Shown here in pieces: positions 38,005 through 47,069 of a stretch of DNA of 64,000 nucleotides. The position numbers and the translations under genes were made by a program. The DNA is from Roseinatronobacter domitianus (GTDB taxonomy: Bacteria > Pseudomonadota > Alphaproteobacteria > Rhodobacterales > Rhodobacteraceae). The first letter of the stretch is position 1, and every line of letters begins with the position of its first letter. A model generated the notes under the pieces. The model was not told where the DNA came from. It worked only from the letters and a program-made list of their open reading frames with translations, and did not search any database. The DNA lies in contig NZ_JALZWP010000008.1 in assembly GCF_023336755.1 (NCBI RefSeq), positions 1 to 64,000 on the forward strand, written 5' to 3'.

Positions 38005-38970
38005 ATGAACTGTAAGAAACTGGTAGGTGCCGTGCTTGGCTCTACGCTGCTGATTTCTGCTAGTGCGACGGCTCAAGACTGGCCCAATGGCGACCTGCGC
38101 TTTATTCTACATGTCAGTCCGGGTGGGGCTACCGACGTTCTTGCGCGCCGCCTTGCAGATGGCATGCAACAGATCACGGGCACCAATGTGGTTGTCGAAA
38201 ACCAACCCGGTGGCAGCGGCGCGCGTCAGCTTGCCCTGATGAGCCTGATCGAACCCGATGGCCAGACCATCGGGTCTGTGACAGCGTCGCATCTGGGGAT
38301 GTTGCAGCAAAGCGAAGAATTCGACCTGTCCTCGATCGAATGGTCCTGCGGCATGGTGCTGGACCCTTATCTGCTGGCAGTGCGTGCTGACAGCGACATC
38401 CAGTCGCTGGAAGACATGGTCGCCAAGGCCAAGGCAAACCCCGGCGGGCTGACCATTGGCGGGTTTGGTGAAGCATCGGGCGGCCATGTCGCGTGGGCCA
38501 TGTTCGAGGAAGCATCCGGCATTGTCGGGGACATGAACTGGGTGCCCTATGACAGCGTTGGCGATGCCGTCGTGTCCGCTCTTGGTGGCCATAGCGATGT
38601 GGCAATCGCCTATGTCGGGCTGGTCAAGCAATATGTGGAATCGGGCGACATGCGGGTGATCGGCATTCAGTCCGACACGCGCTCGGAATCGTTGCCGGAT
38701 ACGCCCACCTATGCCGAAGCGGGTTTCGATGTTGACACCACATGGCAGCAATTCCGCGGCGTGATCGCCCCGGCTGGCACCTCTATGGAGCATCAGCAAG
38801 CATTGTGCGACGTGGTCGAACAGACCATGCAAAGCGATGAACTGATGCAATATGTCCGGGATTCCGAATTGACCTACGGGTTCATGGGCCCAGAGCCGTT
38901 CAAAGCCTTTGTTGAAGCACAGAACGAGGCGGCGATCTATTGGGGTGAGCGCCTCGAGTCGATCCAATGA
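38005..38970 (+). CDS. tctC: Tripartite tricarboxylate transporter (TTT), substrate-binding protein TctC
   Basis: A GGGAGGAG lies just upstream of the ATG. The 321-residue protein has a signal peptide (MNCKKLVGAVLGSTLLISAS, cleaved near ATAQD) and the TctC fold markers DLRFILHVSPGGATDVLARR and VVVENQPGGSGARQLALMSL. The carboxylate-pinching loops near QPGGSG and GEASGG are present. TctC-type proteins bind citrate, tricarballylate, terephthalate or related acids in the periplasm and hand them to TctAB. It is the first gene of the rightward run and shares its control region with the enolase/carboxyltransferase operon. Confidence 0.93.
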   Translation: MNCKKLVGAVLGSTLLISASATAQDWPNGDLRFILHVSPGGATDVLARRLADGMQQITGTNVVVENQPGGSGARQLALMSLIEPDGQTIGSVTASHLGMLQQSEEFDLSSIEWSCGMVLDPYLLAVRADSDIQSLEDMVAKAKANPGGLTIGGFGEASGGHVAWAMFEEASGIVGDMNWVPYDSVGDAVVSALGGHSDVAIAYVGLVKQYVESGDMRVIGIQSDTRSESLPDTPTYAEAGFDVDTTWQQFRGVIAPAGTSMEHQQALCDVVEQTMQSDELMQYVRDSELTYGFMGPEPFKAFVEAQNEAAIYWGERLESIQ

Positions 38971-38995
38971 TCCGCGCTCATACCGGAGAAGCCCA

Positions 38996-39496
38996 GTGAC
39001 CAAAGATCACAACGGCAAGGAGTCAGCGGCACCTGCCGCTGGCTTCCTGCGTGCCAGCCTGAATGTGCCCACCGCGCTTGCCGATATCGCCGTCTGTCTT
39101 GCGCTGGGTGCGCTGGGCCTTTGGTTCGTGGTAAACGCCGCAGGCATGCCAGCGGGCCGCACCATGATCGGCATCGGCACCTTTCCCATGATCGTGGGCG
39201 TCATACTGGTCGCCCTGTGCCTCGTGCAAATCGGCCTGTCCCTGCGTAATTTCCGCAACGCTGGTACGATCAGCTTCCACCGCCCTTTGGCGGTGCCCAT
39301 CGGCATGGGGCTTATGCTGCTGTTCCCCTTTGCCATGGACAGCTTCGGGTATTTCCAGACTGCCGCGCTGTGGGTGCCTGCTTTTGCGTGGGTGGCGGGT
39401 GTCGCAGAGCTGCCAACCATCCTCACCCTGACTGCGGTCATATTGGGGCTGGCCTACTTTCTGTTCCAGATGCTGCTGGGAACGCCACTTCCCTGA
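38996..39496 (+). CDS. tctB: TTT transporter small membrane subunit TctB
   Basis: The start is GTG 38996, with GGAGAA upstream, giving 166 residues and four hydrophobic spans (ADIAVCLALGALGLWFVVNA, GIGTFPMIVGVILVALCLVQ and two in the C-terminal half). The GTFPMIVGVIL block is typical of TctB. It has no catalytic role of its own and forms the membrane complex with TctA. Confidence 0.9.
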   Translation: MTKDHNGKESAAPAAGFLRASLNVPTALADIAVCLALGALGLWFVVNAAGMPAGRTMIGIGTFPMIVGVILVALCLVQIGLSLRNFRNAGTISFHRPLAVPIGMGLMLLFPFAMDSFGYFQTAALWVPAFAWVAGVAELPTILTLTAVILGLAYFLFQMLLGTPLP

Positions 39497-39603
39497 AGCC
39501 GGCCCGCGCACCCTGTCGCTGCCACGCGCCTCAGGGGCCTGCACTATGCCCGCTATGAGCAAAAACACCATGCGCTGTCATGCGCCCGCCACAAGAGGCC
39601 AAG

Positions 39604-41076
39604 ATGCTAGAGAATTTCACCAACGCCTTCGAACTTGTTTTCGCAGTGCGGGTCCTTGTTGCACTGATGATCGGGGTCTTGGTCGGATATTGCGTGGGGG
39701 CCATGCCGGGGCTGACATCCTCTATCGGCATGGCGCTGCTGATCCCCTTCACCTTCGAACTGGATGCGATTTCTGCGATTGTCATGCTTGTGGCAATCTA
39801 TATGGCGGCGGATTACGCAGCGGGCATTCCCGCGATTCTGGTCAACGCCCCCGGACAACCCGCCGCCGCAGTCAGCGCCTTCGATGGCTATCCCATGACA
39901 CTGCGCGGCGAGGCAGGAAAAGCGTTGAACCTGTCCATCATGTCCTCTGCCACAGGGGCATTCATAAGCCTGATCCTGCTTGTCATTACCGCACAGGCGA
40001 TGGCGCGGGCCGCGCTGGCCTTCGGTCCGGCGGAGTATTTCGCCTTGGCTGTTCTTGGGCTAAGCCTGATCGCGGTGTTGAGCACCGGCTCAACCTTGAA
40101 GGCCCTGATCGGGCTGTTGTTCGGGCTGGTCATTGTCACGGTCGGCATAGACCCGATACGCGGCTCTTTGCGTTTCGTGGTCACACCCATGCTGATAGAT
40201 GGCATCCCGTTTCTACCCGCGCTGATCGGCCTTTTCGCGCTGTCGGAAGTGTTCATCATGCTGGAGCGTGGCAATGAACGCTCACGCACCGAGCTGGGCG
40301 TCATGCGCGCCAAGCCATCACTGTCCGCCTTGTGGCCGTTTCGGCGCACGGTGTTGCGGTCGTCCTTCATTGGCTATGCCGTCGGAGTTATTCCCGGCGC
40401 CGGTGCGGCAATCGCATCGCTTGTCAGTTATGGGTTTGCCAAGCGCGCTTCCAAACCGGCGGATCGCGACAGCTACGGCAAAGGCAACCCCGACGGCGTG
40501 GTCGCGTCCGAGGTGGCCAATAACGCCGCCGTTTCCGGCGCGCTGGCCCCGCTGCTGGCGCTGGGGGTTCCCGGTTCCGCAAGTGCGGCGGTGCTGATCG
40601 GGGGGCTGACGATCCAGGGCTTGCAGCCCGGTCCCATGCTGTTTGTCAACAACCCGCAGATTCCGTATTCGATCTTCGTGTCCTTGCTGGTCGGCTTGCC
40701 GATCATGACCGCAATCGGGTTGCTTGGGGTGCCACTATGGGTCCGGCTGACCCGCATTCCCCCCGGTGCCATCGCAACGCTTGTGGCCTGCATCTGCGTA
40801 TTGGGGGCGTTTGCCTCTTCCAACAACTCTTTCGAGGTGCTTGTAACCGTGGTCTTCGGGATTATCGGATACTTCCTGCGCAAGGTCGATATTCATCCGG
40901 CCCCGATCGTGCTGGCGCTGGTGCTGGGCTACATGATGGAATCCAACCTGCGGCGCGCCATGATTATCGGCAATGACAACCTGCTGTTCCTGGTGTCGCG
41001 TCCGATTGCGATTGTGCTTCTGCTGGGGGCGGTCCTTGTTATCGCGTCACCGCTTCTGGGCCGACTTCGGCGCTAG
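39604..41076 (+). CDS. tctA: TTT transporter large membrane subunit TctA
   Basis: The ATG at 39604 follows AGAGG. The 490-residue protein has about 12 membrane spans and the two TctA signature regions: GAMPGLTSSIGMALLIPFTF near residue 32, and VGVIPGAGAAIASLVSYGFA near 260, followed by EVANNAAVSGALAPLLALGV and PGSASAAVLIGGL. It forms the translocation channel for the acid bound by TctC, driven by an ion gradient. Confidence 0.94.
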   Translation: MLENFTNAFELVFAVRVLVALMIGVLVGYCVGAMPGLTSSIGMALLIPFTFELDAISAIVMLVAIYMAADYAAGIPAILVNAPGQPAAAVSAFDGYPMTLRGEAGKALNLSIMSSATGAFISLILLVITAQAMARAALAFGPAEYFALAVLGLSLIAVLSTGSTLKALIGLLFGLVIVTVGIDPIRGSLRFVVTPMLIDGIPFLPALIGLFALSEVFIMLERGNERSRTELGVMRAKPSLSALWPFRRTVLRSSFIGYAVGVIPGAGAAIASLVSYGFAKRASKPADRDSYGKGNPDGVVASEVANNAAVSGALAPLLALGVPGSASAAVLIGGLTIQGLQPGPMLFVNNPQIPYSIFVSLLVGLPIMTAIGLLGVPLWVRLTRIPPGAIATLVACICVLGAFASSNNSFEVLVTVVFGIIGYFLRKVDIHPAPIVLALVLGYMMESNLRRAMIIGNDNLLFLVSRPIAIVLLLGAVLVIASPLLGRLRR

Positions 41077-41175
41077 ACTGGTGGCGCGCGCAACCGCGCT
41101 CCCACCCCAACCCGTCTGTCGCTTTGTCGCCGCCACCCCCGCCCCATGCGCCCTGCCGGGCCAGTCTGGACACTT

Positions 41176-42219
41176 ATGCCAATGCAAATGAAAATCCGGT
41201 TTTGCCTTACGGCGCTGCTTGCCGGCGGCGGTGGTTGGCTGGCGCAGCAGGCGAATATACCGTTGGCCTGGCTGATCGGGTCGCTATTGGTGACAATGCT
41301 GCTGGGACTACGCTTTCCGATCACGGTGCCGCGCAAGCTGTATCGCAGCGGGCAGATCATTGTGGGGACAGCGGTTGGCCTAAGCGTTCCGCCAGAGGTG
41401 GTTGACCGTATCGGACCGCATGTGCCGACAATCCTTGCAGGCGCGCTTATCTCGATCGCGGTGGGGCGGCTGTTGGCCCCTGTTGTGGCGCGGGCGGGCA
41501 AGCTGGACCTGCGCACGGCGTTTTTCGCAATGGTCCCTGCCGGGATCTCGGAAATGGCCGATCTAGCCGCCCGTCATGGCGCAGATGCGGGCGCAGTTGC
41601 GCTGTTTCACACGTTGCGGGTTTGCTTCATTGTGCTGTTGCTGCCGACGCTGATTGTCTCGCTTAGCCCTACAACTCTGGACCTGCATTCCACCGATGGC
41701 AGTTGGGATCGCTACTTGCTGATCGCGCTGCTGACCGGGCTGGCTGCGGCCTATGCCGGCAACCGCTTGGGCCTGCCATCTGCTTTCGTGGTCGCGCCCA
41801 TGATTGCTTTGGCGCTGCTATCGGCCAGCGGCGTTCTGGCCGCACGCGAACCCGCTATTCTGCTGGCTGTGGCACAAATCGCGCTCGGCCTAAGTTTGGG
41901 CGCACGGTTCCGCGCCGATACCTTGAAACGGCTTCCGCGCGCGCTGGCAGGGGGAATTCCGATCATCCTGCTGCATGGCGCGCTGATGCTGGGGCTGGCG
42001 GTGCTGGCGGCAGAGATGACCGGGCTGGCGCTGCCGGAACTACTGATGGGCTTTGCAACCGGCGGGACCGCCGAGATGGTGCTGACCGCGCAAATCGTGG
42101 CTGCCGATGCGGCCCTTGTGGCCGCCTATCAGGTCACGCGCGGGTTGCTGGGCAACCTGCTTGCCGGACCGCTTTACCGCTGGACAATCCTGCCCCGCCT
42201 TCCAAAAAACAAAGGATGA
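41176..42219 (+). CDS. AbrB family membrane protein (PF05145 type)
   Basis: About ten hydrophobic spans and the repeats PLAWLIGSLLVTMLLGLRFP and LPSAFVVAPMIALALLSASG identify this family, often mislabelled ammonia monooxygenase; its substrate is unknown. The motif PAGISEMADLAARHGADAGA is typical. Several in-frame starts are possible (41146, 41176, 41182) with no clear ribosome-binding site; I use 41176. The next gene starts 4 bases after its stop. AbrB genes frequently accompany TctABC systems, as here. Confidence 0.82.
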   Translation: MPMQMKIRFCLTALLAGGGGWLAQQANIPLAWLIGSLLVTMLLGLRFPITVPRKLYRSGQIIVGTAVGLSVPPEVVDRIGPHVPTILAGALISIAVGRLLAPVVARAGKLDLRTAFFAMVPAGISEMADLAARHGADAGAVALFHTLRVCFIVLLLPTLIVSLSPTTLDLHSTDGSWDRYLLIALLTGLAAAYAGNRLGLPSAFVVAPMIALALLSASGVLAAREPAILLAVAQIALGLSLGARFRADTLKRLPRALAGGIPIILLHGALMLGLAVLAAEMTGLALPELLMGFATGGTAEMVLTAQIVAADAALVAAYQVTRGLLGNLLAGPLYRWTILPRLPKNKG

Positions 42220-42223
42220 CATC

Positions 42224-43252
42224 GTGAACTATGCCCGCCCGGCATTTGGGGACCATGCGCGCCATGCACAAGGCCGTATTCGCACGCTCGCGCCGGGTGT
42301 GTGCATAGCCTTCGTGATTGCGATGGCGGCGACCTTTCTGGGCAATCATTATGGCGCGCCGGTCATGCTGTTTGCGCTGCTGATCGGGCTGGCGCTGCAT
42401 TTCCTGTCACAGACAGAGCCATGCGCGGCTGGCATAGAATTTTGCGCAAAATCGCTGCTGCGCGTGGGCATAGCCCTGCTTGGTGCCCGAATTACGTTTG
42501 ACCAGCTTGCGGCGCTTGGGGCAGGGCCGCTGATATTGGTGCTGATCTGCATTCTGGCAACCATCGGTTTTGGCCTGCTTGCCGCGCGGTTACTGGGGCG
42601 CGGTTGGCGGCTGGGCATCCTGACCGGCGGGGCTGTGGCCATCTGCGGGGCATCCGCTGCGCTGGCCATTTCAGCGGTGTTGCCGCGTCATAGCAATCTG
42701 GAACGCGATACACTGTTCACGGTGATCGCAGTCACCACATTGTCGACGATTGCAATGGTCGCCTACCCAATCTTGTTTTCCAAGCTGGGGCTAAGTGACC
42801 AACAAATCGGGGTTTTGCTGGGCGCGAGCATTCATGATGTGGCGCAGGTTGTGGGCGCGGGCTATGCCGTTTCCGAAGAGGCGGGCGATACCGCCAGCTA
42901 TGTCAAGCTGCTGCGCGTCGCGATGCTGCCCATTGTCGTGATCGTGCTGGGAGTGGTTCTGCGCGCCAAGGGAAGCGAACGCCAAGGCGCGGTTCCGGTG
43001 CCCCTGTTTACGCTGGGCTTTGCCGGGCTGGTGATCGTCAACAGCTTTGGCCTGGTTCCCGAACCAGCCCGCCTGCTGATGGTTGATAGTTCGCGCTGGC
43101 TGCTGGTTGCTGCCATTGCCGCGCTGGGGGTGAAGACCTCTATGTCCGCGATGTTCCGTCTTGGGCCGCGCCACAGCATTCTGGTCGTCGCGCAGACAGG
43201 TTTTCTGGCCGCGCTGGCAGTCGCGCTGCTGTTTCTTTTGCAAGTGTCATGA
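42224..43252 (+). CDS. YeiH/PSE family putative sulfate exporter-type membrane protein
   Basis: The start is GTG 42224 with AAGGA seven bases upstream; 342 residues follow. About ten spans include the family blocks FCAKSLLRVGIALLGARITF, GGAVAICGASAALAISAVLP and GASIHDVAQVVGAGYAVSEE. The UPF0324/PSE family has been proposed to export sulfate or sulfite, but members occur beside other catabolic genes, and here no sulfur enzyme is adjacent. The role in this operon is open. Confidence 0.83.
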   Translation: MNYARPAFGDHARHAQGRIRTLAPGVCIAFVIAMAATFLGNHYGAPVMLFALLIGLALHFLSQTEPCAAGIEFCAKSLLRVGIALLGARITFDQLAALGAGPLILVLICILATIGFGLLAARLLGRGWRLGILTGGAVAICGASAALAISAVLPRHSNLERDTLFTVIAVTTLSTIAMVAYPILFSKLGLSDQQIGVLLGASIHDVAQVVGAGYAVSEEAGDTASYVKLLRVAMLPIVVIVLGVVLRAKGSERQGAVPVPLFTLGFAGLVIVNSFGLVPEPARLLMVDSSRWLLVAAIAALGVKTSMSAMFRLGPRHSILVVAQTGFLAALAVALLFLLQVS

Positions 43253-43271
43253 CAACCCGACAGGAGGTCCG

Positions 43272-45938
43272 ATGACAGACCCAATTCACCCCGCCAACCC
43301 CGATCTGGTTGCCCCGCTGCCCGGTGCCCCGGAACCGATGAGCTATCTTAGCCTGACGGCGGCAGAGGATGCAGGGTTCGGGGCCATCTCTCGGCTGCCG
43401 CGCACGCTGAAGGTGATGGCCGAAGATATCCTGTTTCGCCTGCCGGCCCCCAAGGCGCACGCACAGATCAGCGCCCTGATTGCGCGGGTGCAATCGCAGC
43501 CTGTCTCCTTCGCGCCCGGTCGCGCCCTGTTGCAGGATTTCATGGGCATTCCTTTGATGACCGACATGGCCTCTATGCGCGATGCGTTGGCCGCCCAAGG
43601 CCATGACCCAATGTTGCTGGACCCGGCCATCCCGGTAGATTTCGTTGTCGACCATTCGCTGAACGTGTTGTTCGCGGGCAATCCCGATGCCTATGCGCGC
43701 AACCAAAAGGCCGAATTTGAACGCAACGCCGAGCGGTTTGCCTTTATCAAGTGGTGCCAGCAAAGCTTCAGCAAGTTTCGCGTCATTCCGCCGGGGCGCG
43801 GGATCATGCATCAGGTGAATCTGGAATGGCTAAGCCATGTCGTAACCCTGAACCCCGACACGCAACTGGCGCGCCCCGATACCATGATCGGGACCGACAG
43901 CCATACCACCATGGTCAATGCCTTGGGCGTGCTGGGCTGGGGCGTTGGCGGCATAGAGGCCGAAACGGCTATGCTGGGAACACCGCTGGAAATGGGTGCG
44001 CCCCGCGTTGTGGGCATTCGACTGACCGGCGTCAGACCCTCAGGAACAACCGCCACAGACCTTGTGCTGCATGTGGCGGAAAAGCTGCGCGCCGTGGGCG
44101 TGGTCGGCGCCTTTCTGGAATTTCACGGCGCGGGTGTAGGGCAATTGCCGCTGGCAGACCGCGCAACCATTGCAAACATGGCCCCCGAATATGGCGCGAC
44201 TTGCGCGTGGTTCCCGATTGATGCGCTGACGCTGGACTATCTGAGCATGACCGGGCGCAGCGCGCAGCATCTGGCCCGCGTTCAGGCCTATGCGCAAGCG
44301 CAGGGCCTGTGGCAAGACCCGGACACGGCGGACACGACCGACCTGAATTTTGACGAAGAGCATGTTTTCGATCTGTCCGAAGTTGTGCCAAGCATGGCCG
44401 GGCCGACCCGCCCTGACCAGCGCGTTAACCTTCGCGATGTGCCTGCCAGCTTTGATGCAAGGCTGAAAGAAGTTGCACCCGGTGCCACCGCCACCGACAG
44501 CGCTGCGCTGGATCATGGTGCTGTGGTCATCGCCGCGATCACCAGTTGCACCAACACCTCTAACCCAGAGGTGATGATTGCCGCAGGGCTGCTGGCACGC
44601 AAGGCTCGCGCGGCGGGGCTGTTGCCGCGCCCATGGGTGAAAACCTCGCTGACACCCGGCTCGCGCGTGGTGACGGATTACCTGACCGATGCGGGGCTGA
44701 TGGCGGATCTGGAGGCGCTGGGCTTTCACAATGTCGGCTATGGATGTGCCACCTGCAACGGCAATTCCGGCCCGCTTGCGCCAGAGATTCAGGCAGCGAT
44801 CGACCGCGACGCCCTGTGCACGGTCGCTGTGTTGTCGGGCAATCGCAACTTTGAGGGGCGCATTCATCCGCAGATCAAGGGCGCGTATCTGGCATCGCCA
44901 CCGTTGGTGATCGCGGCGGCACTGGCTGGAACTGTGACACGCGATCTGGCATCCGCCCCGCTTGGCCTGGACCCGGACGGCAAACCGGTTTTCCTGGCCG
45001 ATATCTGGCCCGACGCGGCGGAAATATCGGCTTTGGTCGCGCAATATGTGACCGCCGACAGGTTCCGCAAATGCTATGCATCCGGCATGGAAACAACCGA
45101 CGCGTGGGATGCGCTGGATGCGCCCCAAGGCGTGCAGTTTCCGTGGGATAATGCCAGCAACTTCATTCGCCCCTCACCCTTTGCGGCCATGAAAGCGGGG
45201 GCAGACAGCGCGCTGGCCCCAGATGGACGGATTGAGGGCATTCGTCCGCTACTGATGCTGGGCGATGCGATCACGACCGATCACATCTCTCCCAATGGGG
45301 CCATTCGTGCAGACAGCCCGGCAGGGCAATATCTGCAAGCGCAGGGCACCGATCCTGCGCGGCTGGGCAATTTCGGCACCCGGCGCGGCAACCCGGAAAT
45401 TTGCCTGCGCGGCATGTTCGACAACCCCTTGCTGAATAACGAATTGGTCGCGGGCATGCGCGGCAATCATGCGCGCCATGCCCCATCCGGGCAGGTTATG
45501 ACCGTGCATGAAGTGTGCGATCTCTACCGTCAGACAGGCACGCCGCTGATTATCATTGCCGGGCGTAATTATGGGCAAGGGTCTTCGCGCGACTGGGCGG
45601 CCAAGGGGCTGGCCCTGATGGGGGTGCGCGCGGTTCTGGCCGAGAGCTTTGAGCGCATTCACCGCACCAACCTTGTGGGCATGGGTATTCTGCCCCTGAC
45701 TTTCCCCGATGGGGTGACGCGCCATGACCTGAACGTGACCGATGATACCGAATTTGCGCTGGAATTGCCGCATGCGGGGCTAGAGGCGCGCTGCAACGTG
45801 ATCTTGCAGCAGCACGGGCCGGGCAGCAGCCCGCGCCAATTTGTCCTGACCGCGCAAATCGCGTCCGAGAGCGAGGCGCAAATTCTGTCACGCAGCGGGC
45901 TGTTGCCGCATATGATGGCCAAACTCGCCTCTGTATGA
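43272..45938 (+). CDS. acnA: Aconitate hydratase (AcnA-type)
   Basis: The ATG at 43272 follows AGGAGG. The 888-residue enzyme has all four aconitase domains: SRLPRTLKVMAEDILFRL, the substrate motif IGTDSHTTMVNALGVLGWGV, the [4Fe-4S] cysteines in ITSCTNTSNP and GCATCNGNSGP, and the C-terminal swivel domain with RNYGQGSSRDWAAKGLAL. It isomerises citrate, cis-aconitate and isocitrate, or a close analogue. Its place in a transporter operon, rather than a lone housekeeping locus, suggests a pathway-specific paralogue working on a tricarboxylic intermediate. Residues such as RNYGQG where EYGTG is more usual may mark altered specificity. Confidence 0.92.
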   Translation: MTDPIHPANPDLVAPLPGAPEPMSYLSLTAAEDAGFGAISRLPRTLKVMAEDILFRLPAPKAHAQISALIARVQSQPVSFAPGRALLQDFMGIPLMTDMASMRDALAAQGHDPMLLDPAIPVDFVVDHSLNVLFAGNPDAYARNQKAEFERNAERFAFIKWCQQSFSKFRVIPPGRGIMHQVNLEWLSHVVTLNPDTQLARPDTMIGTDSHTTMVNALGVLGWGVGGIEAETAMLGTPLEMGAPRVVGIRLTGVRPSGTTATDLVLHVAEKLRAVGVVGAFLEFHGAGVGQLPLADRATIANMAPEYGATCAWFPIDALTLDYLSMTGRSAQHLARVQAYAQAQGLWQDPDTADTTDLNFDEEHVFDLSEVVPSMAGPTRPDQRVNLRDVPASFDARLKEVAPGATATDSAALDHGAVVIAAITSCTNTSNPEVMIAAGLLARKARAAGLLPRPWVKTSLTPGSRVVTDYLTDAGLMADLEALGFHNVGYGCATCNGNSGPLAPEIQAAIDRDALCTVAVLSGNRNFEGRIHPQIKGAYLASPPLVIAAALAGTVTRDLASAPLGLDPDGKPVFLADIWPDAAEISALVAQYVTADRFRKCYASGMETTDAWDALDAPQGVQFPWDNASNFIRPSPFAAMKAGADSALAPDGRIEGIRPLLMLGDAITTDHISPNGAIRADSPAGQYLQAQGTDPARLGNFGTRRGNPEICLRGMFDNPLLNNELVAGMRGNHARHAPSGQVMTVHEVCDLYRQTGTPLIIIAGRNYGQGSSRDWAAKGLALMGVRAVLAESFERIHRTNLVGMGILPLTFPDGVTRHDLNVTDDTEFALELPHAGLEARCNVILQQHGPGSSPRQFVLTAQIASESEAQILSRSGLLPHMMAKLASV

Positions 45939-45987
45939 ACAATCCGGCCCATAGACGCATCTTGAAAGCAGTAGAAGGAGACGACGA

Positions 45988-46983
45988 ATGAGCTTGCCCG
46001 AAACCATGCAGGTGATCGAGATCACGCGCCCCGGCGGGCCAGAGGTGTTGAAACCCGCCACACGCCCCGTGCCAACCCCGGCCGCAGATGAGGTGCTGAT
46101 AAAGCTGTCCCATGCCGGGGTGAACCGGCCCGATGCATTACAGCGCGCGGGCGCCTATGACCCGCCCAAGGGAGCGTCTGACCTGCCCGGTCTGGAAGGG
46201 TCTGGCACAGTGGTTGCCGTTGGCGCACATGTAACACGCTGGAAACCCGGCGACCGCGTCTGCGCCCTGTTCCCCGGTGGCAGCTATGCCGAATATGCCA
46301 CCACGCATCACGGGCAGGTGTTGCCGGTTCCTGGCACAATGTCCTTGCGCGACGCCGCTGGCCTGCCAGAGACGTTCTTTACTGTCTGGTCGAACGTGTT
46401 CATGCGTGGCGCTCTGAAAACGGGCGAGACGTTCCTTATTCACGGCGGTTCCTCGGGCATTGGGACAACCGCCATTCAACTAGCGCGGCTGTTTGGTGCA
46501 TCGGTCTTTGCCACCGCTGGTTCCGCTGAAAAATGCGCCGCCTGTGAAAAGCTTGGCGCGACGCGCGCAATCAACTACCGCGAAGAGGATTTCGTGAAAG
46601 TCGTCAGCGAAGCGGGCGGAGCGGATGTTATCCTCGACATGGTGGGAGGCGACTACATCAAACGAAACCTGCGCGCATTGGCGGAGGATGGACGATTGGT
46701 CCAGATCGCCTTTCTGACGGGTCCCAAAGCCGAAATCAATTTCGCGCCGCTGATGATGCGCAGGCTTACGATTACCGGGTCAACCTTGCGACCGCAATCA
46801 GATCAGGCCAAGCACGACATTGCGCAGCAACTGGAACAGTGCGTCTGGCCGGCGCTTGCAGAGGGCCAGATCGCCCCGGTCATGGATCGCGTCTTTGCGT
46901 TGCAGGATGCGTCGGATGCGCATGAATTGATGGAAAGCTCTGCGCATATTGGCAAGATATTGCTGGAAATCACCGCGCAATAA
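45988..46983 (+). CDS. NAD(P)H-quinone oxidoreductase (zeta-crystallin type)
   Basis: This 331-residue medium-chain reductase/dehydrogenase lacks structural zinc cysteines and shows the quinone-reductase motifs NRPDALQRAGAYDPPKGASD, GLEGSGTVVAVG and the NADPH loop IHGGSSGIGTTAIQLARLFG. AGGAG precedes the ATG. It is the last gene of the rightward run that starts at tctC, and a strong hairpin follows 9 bases after its stop. It may reduce an enone or quinone formed in the pathway; the real substrate is unknown. Confidence 0.9.
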   Translation: MSLPETMQVIEITRPGGPEVLKPATRPVPTPAADEVLIKLSHAGVNRPDALQRAGAYDPPKGASDLPGLEGSGTVVAVGAHVTRWKPGDRVCALFPGGSYAEYATTHHGQVLPVPGTMSLRDAAGLPETFFTVWSNVFMRGALKTGETFLIHGGSSGIGTTAIQLARLFGASVFATAGSAEKCAACEKLGATRAINYREEDFVKVVSEAGGADVILDMVGGDYIKRNLRALAEDGRLVQIAFLTGPKAEINFAPLMMRRLTITGSTLRPQSDQAKHDIAQQLEQCVWPALAEGQIAPVMDRVFALQDASDAHELMESSAHIGKILLEITAQ

Positions 46984-46991
46984 TGGCGCAG

Positions 46992-47035
46992 CCACGCCCA
47001 GCAACCGGGCGGTTTTGCCCGGTTGCCGGGCGTGG
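46992..47035. terminator. Long bidirectional terminator hairpin
   Basis: Outer arms CCACGCCC/GGGCGTGG and inner arms GCAACCGGGC/GCCCGGTTGC, separated by a single A-C mismatch, make an 18-bp stem with a GGTTTT loop. It lies between the convergent quinone reductase and TetR genes and should stop transcription from both sides. It is the strongest hairpin in the window. Confidence 0.85.
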
Positions 47036-47069
47036 TTACGGCTCTGGCTGGCCCGCAGCGCCCTCTGTC

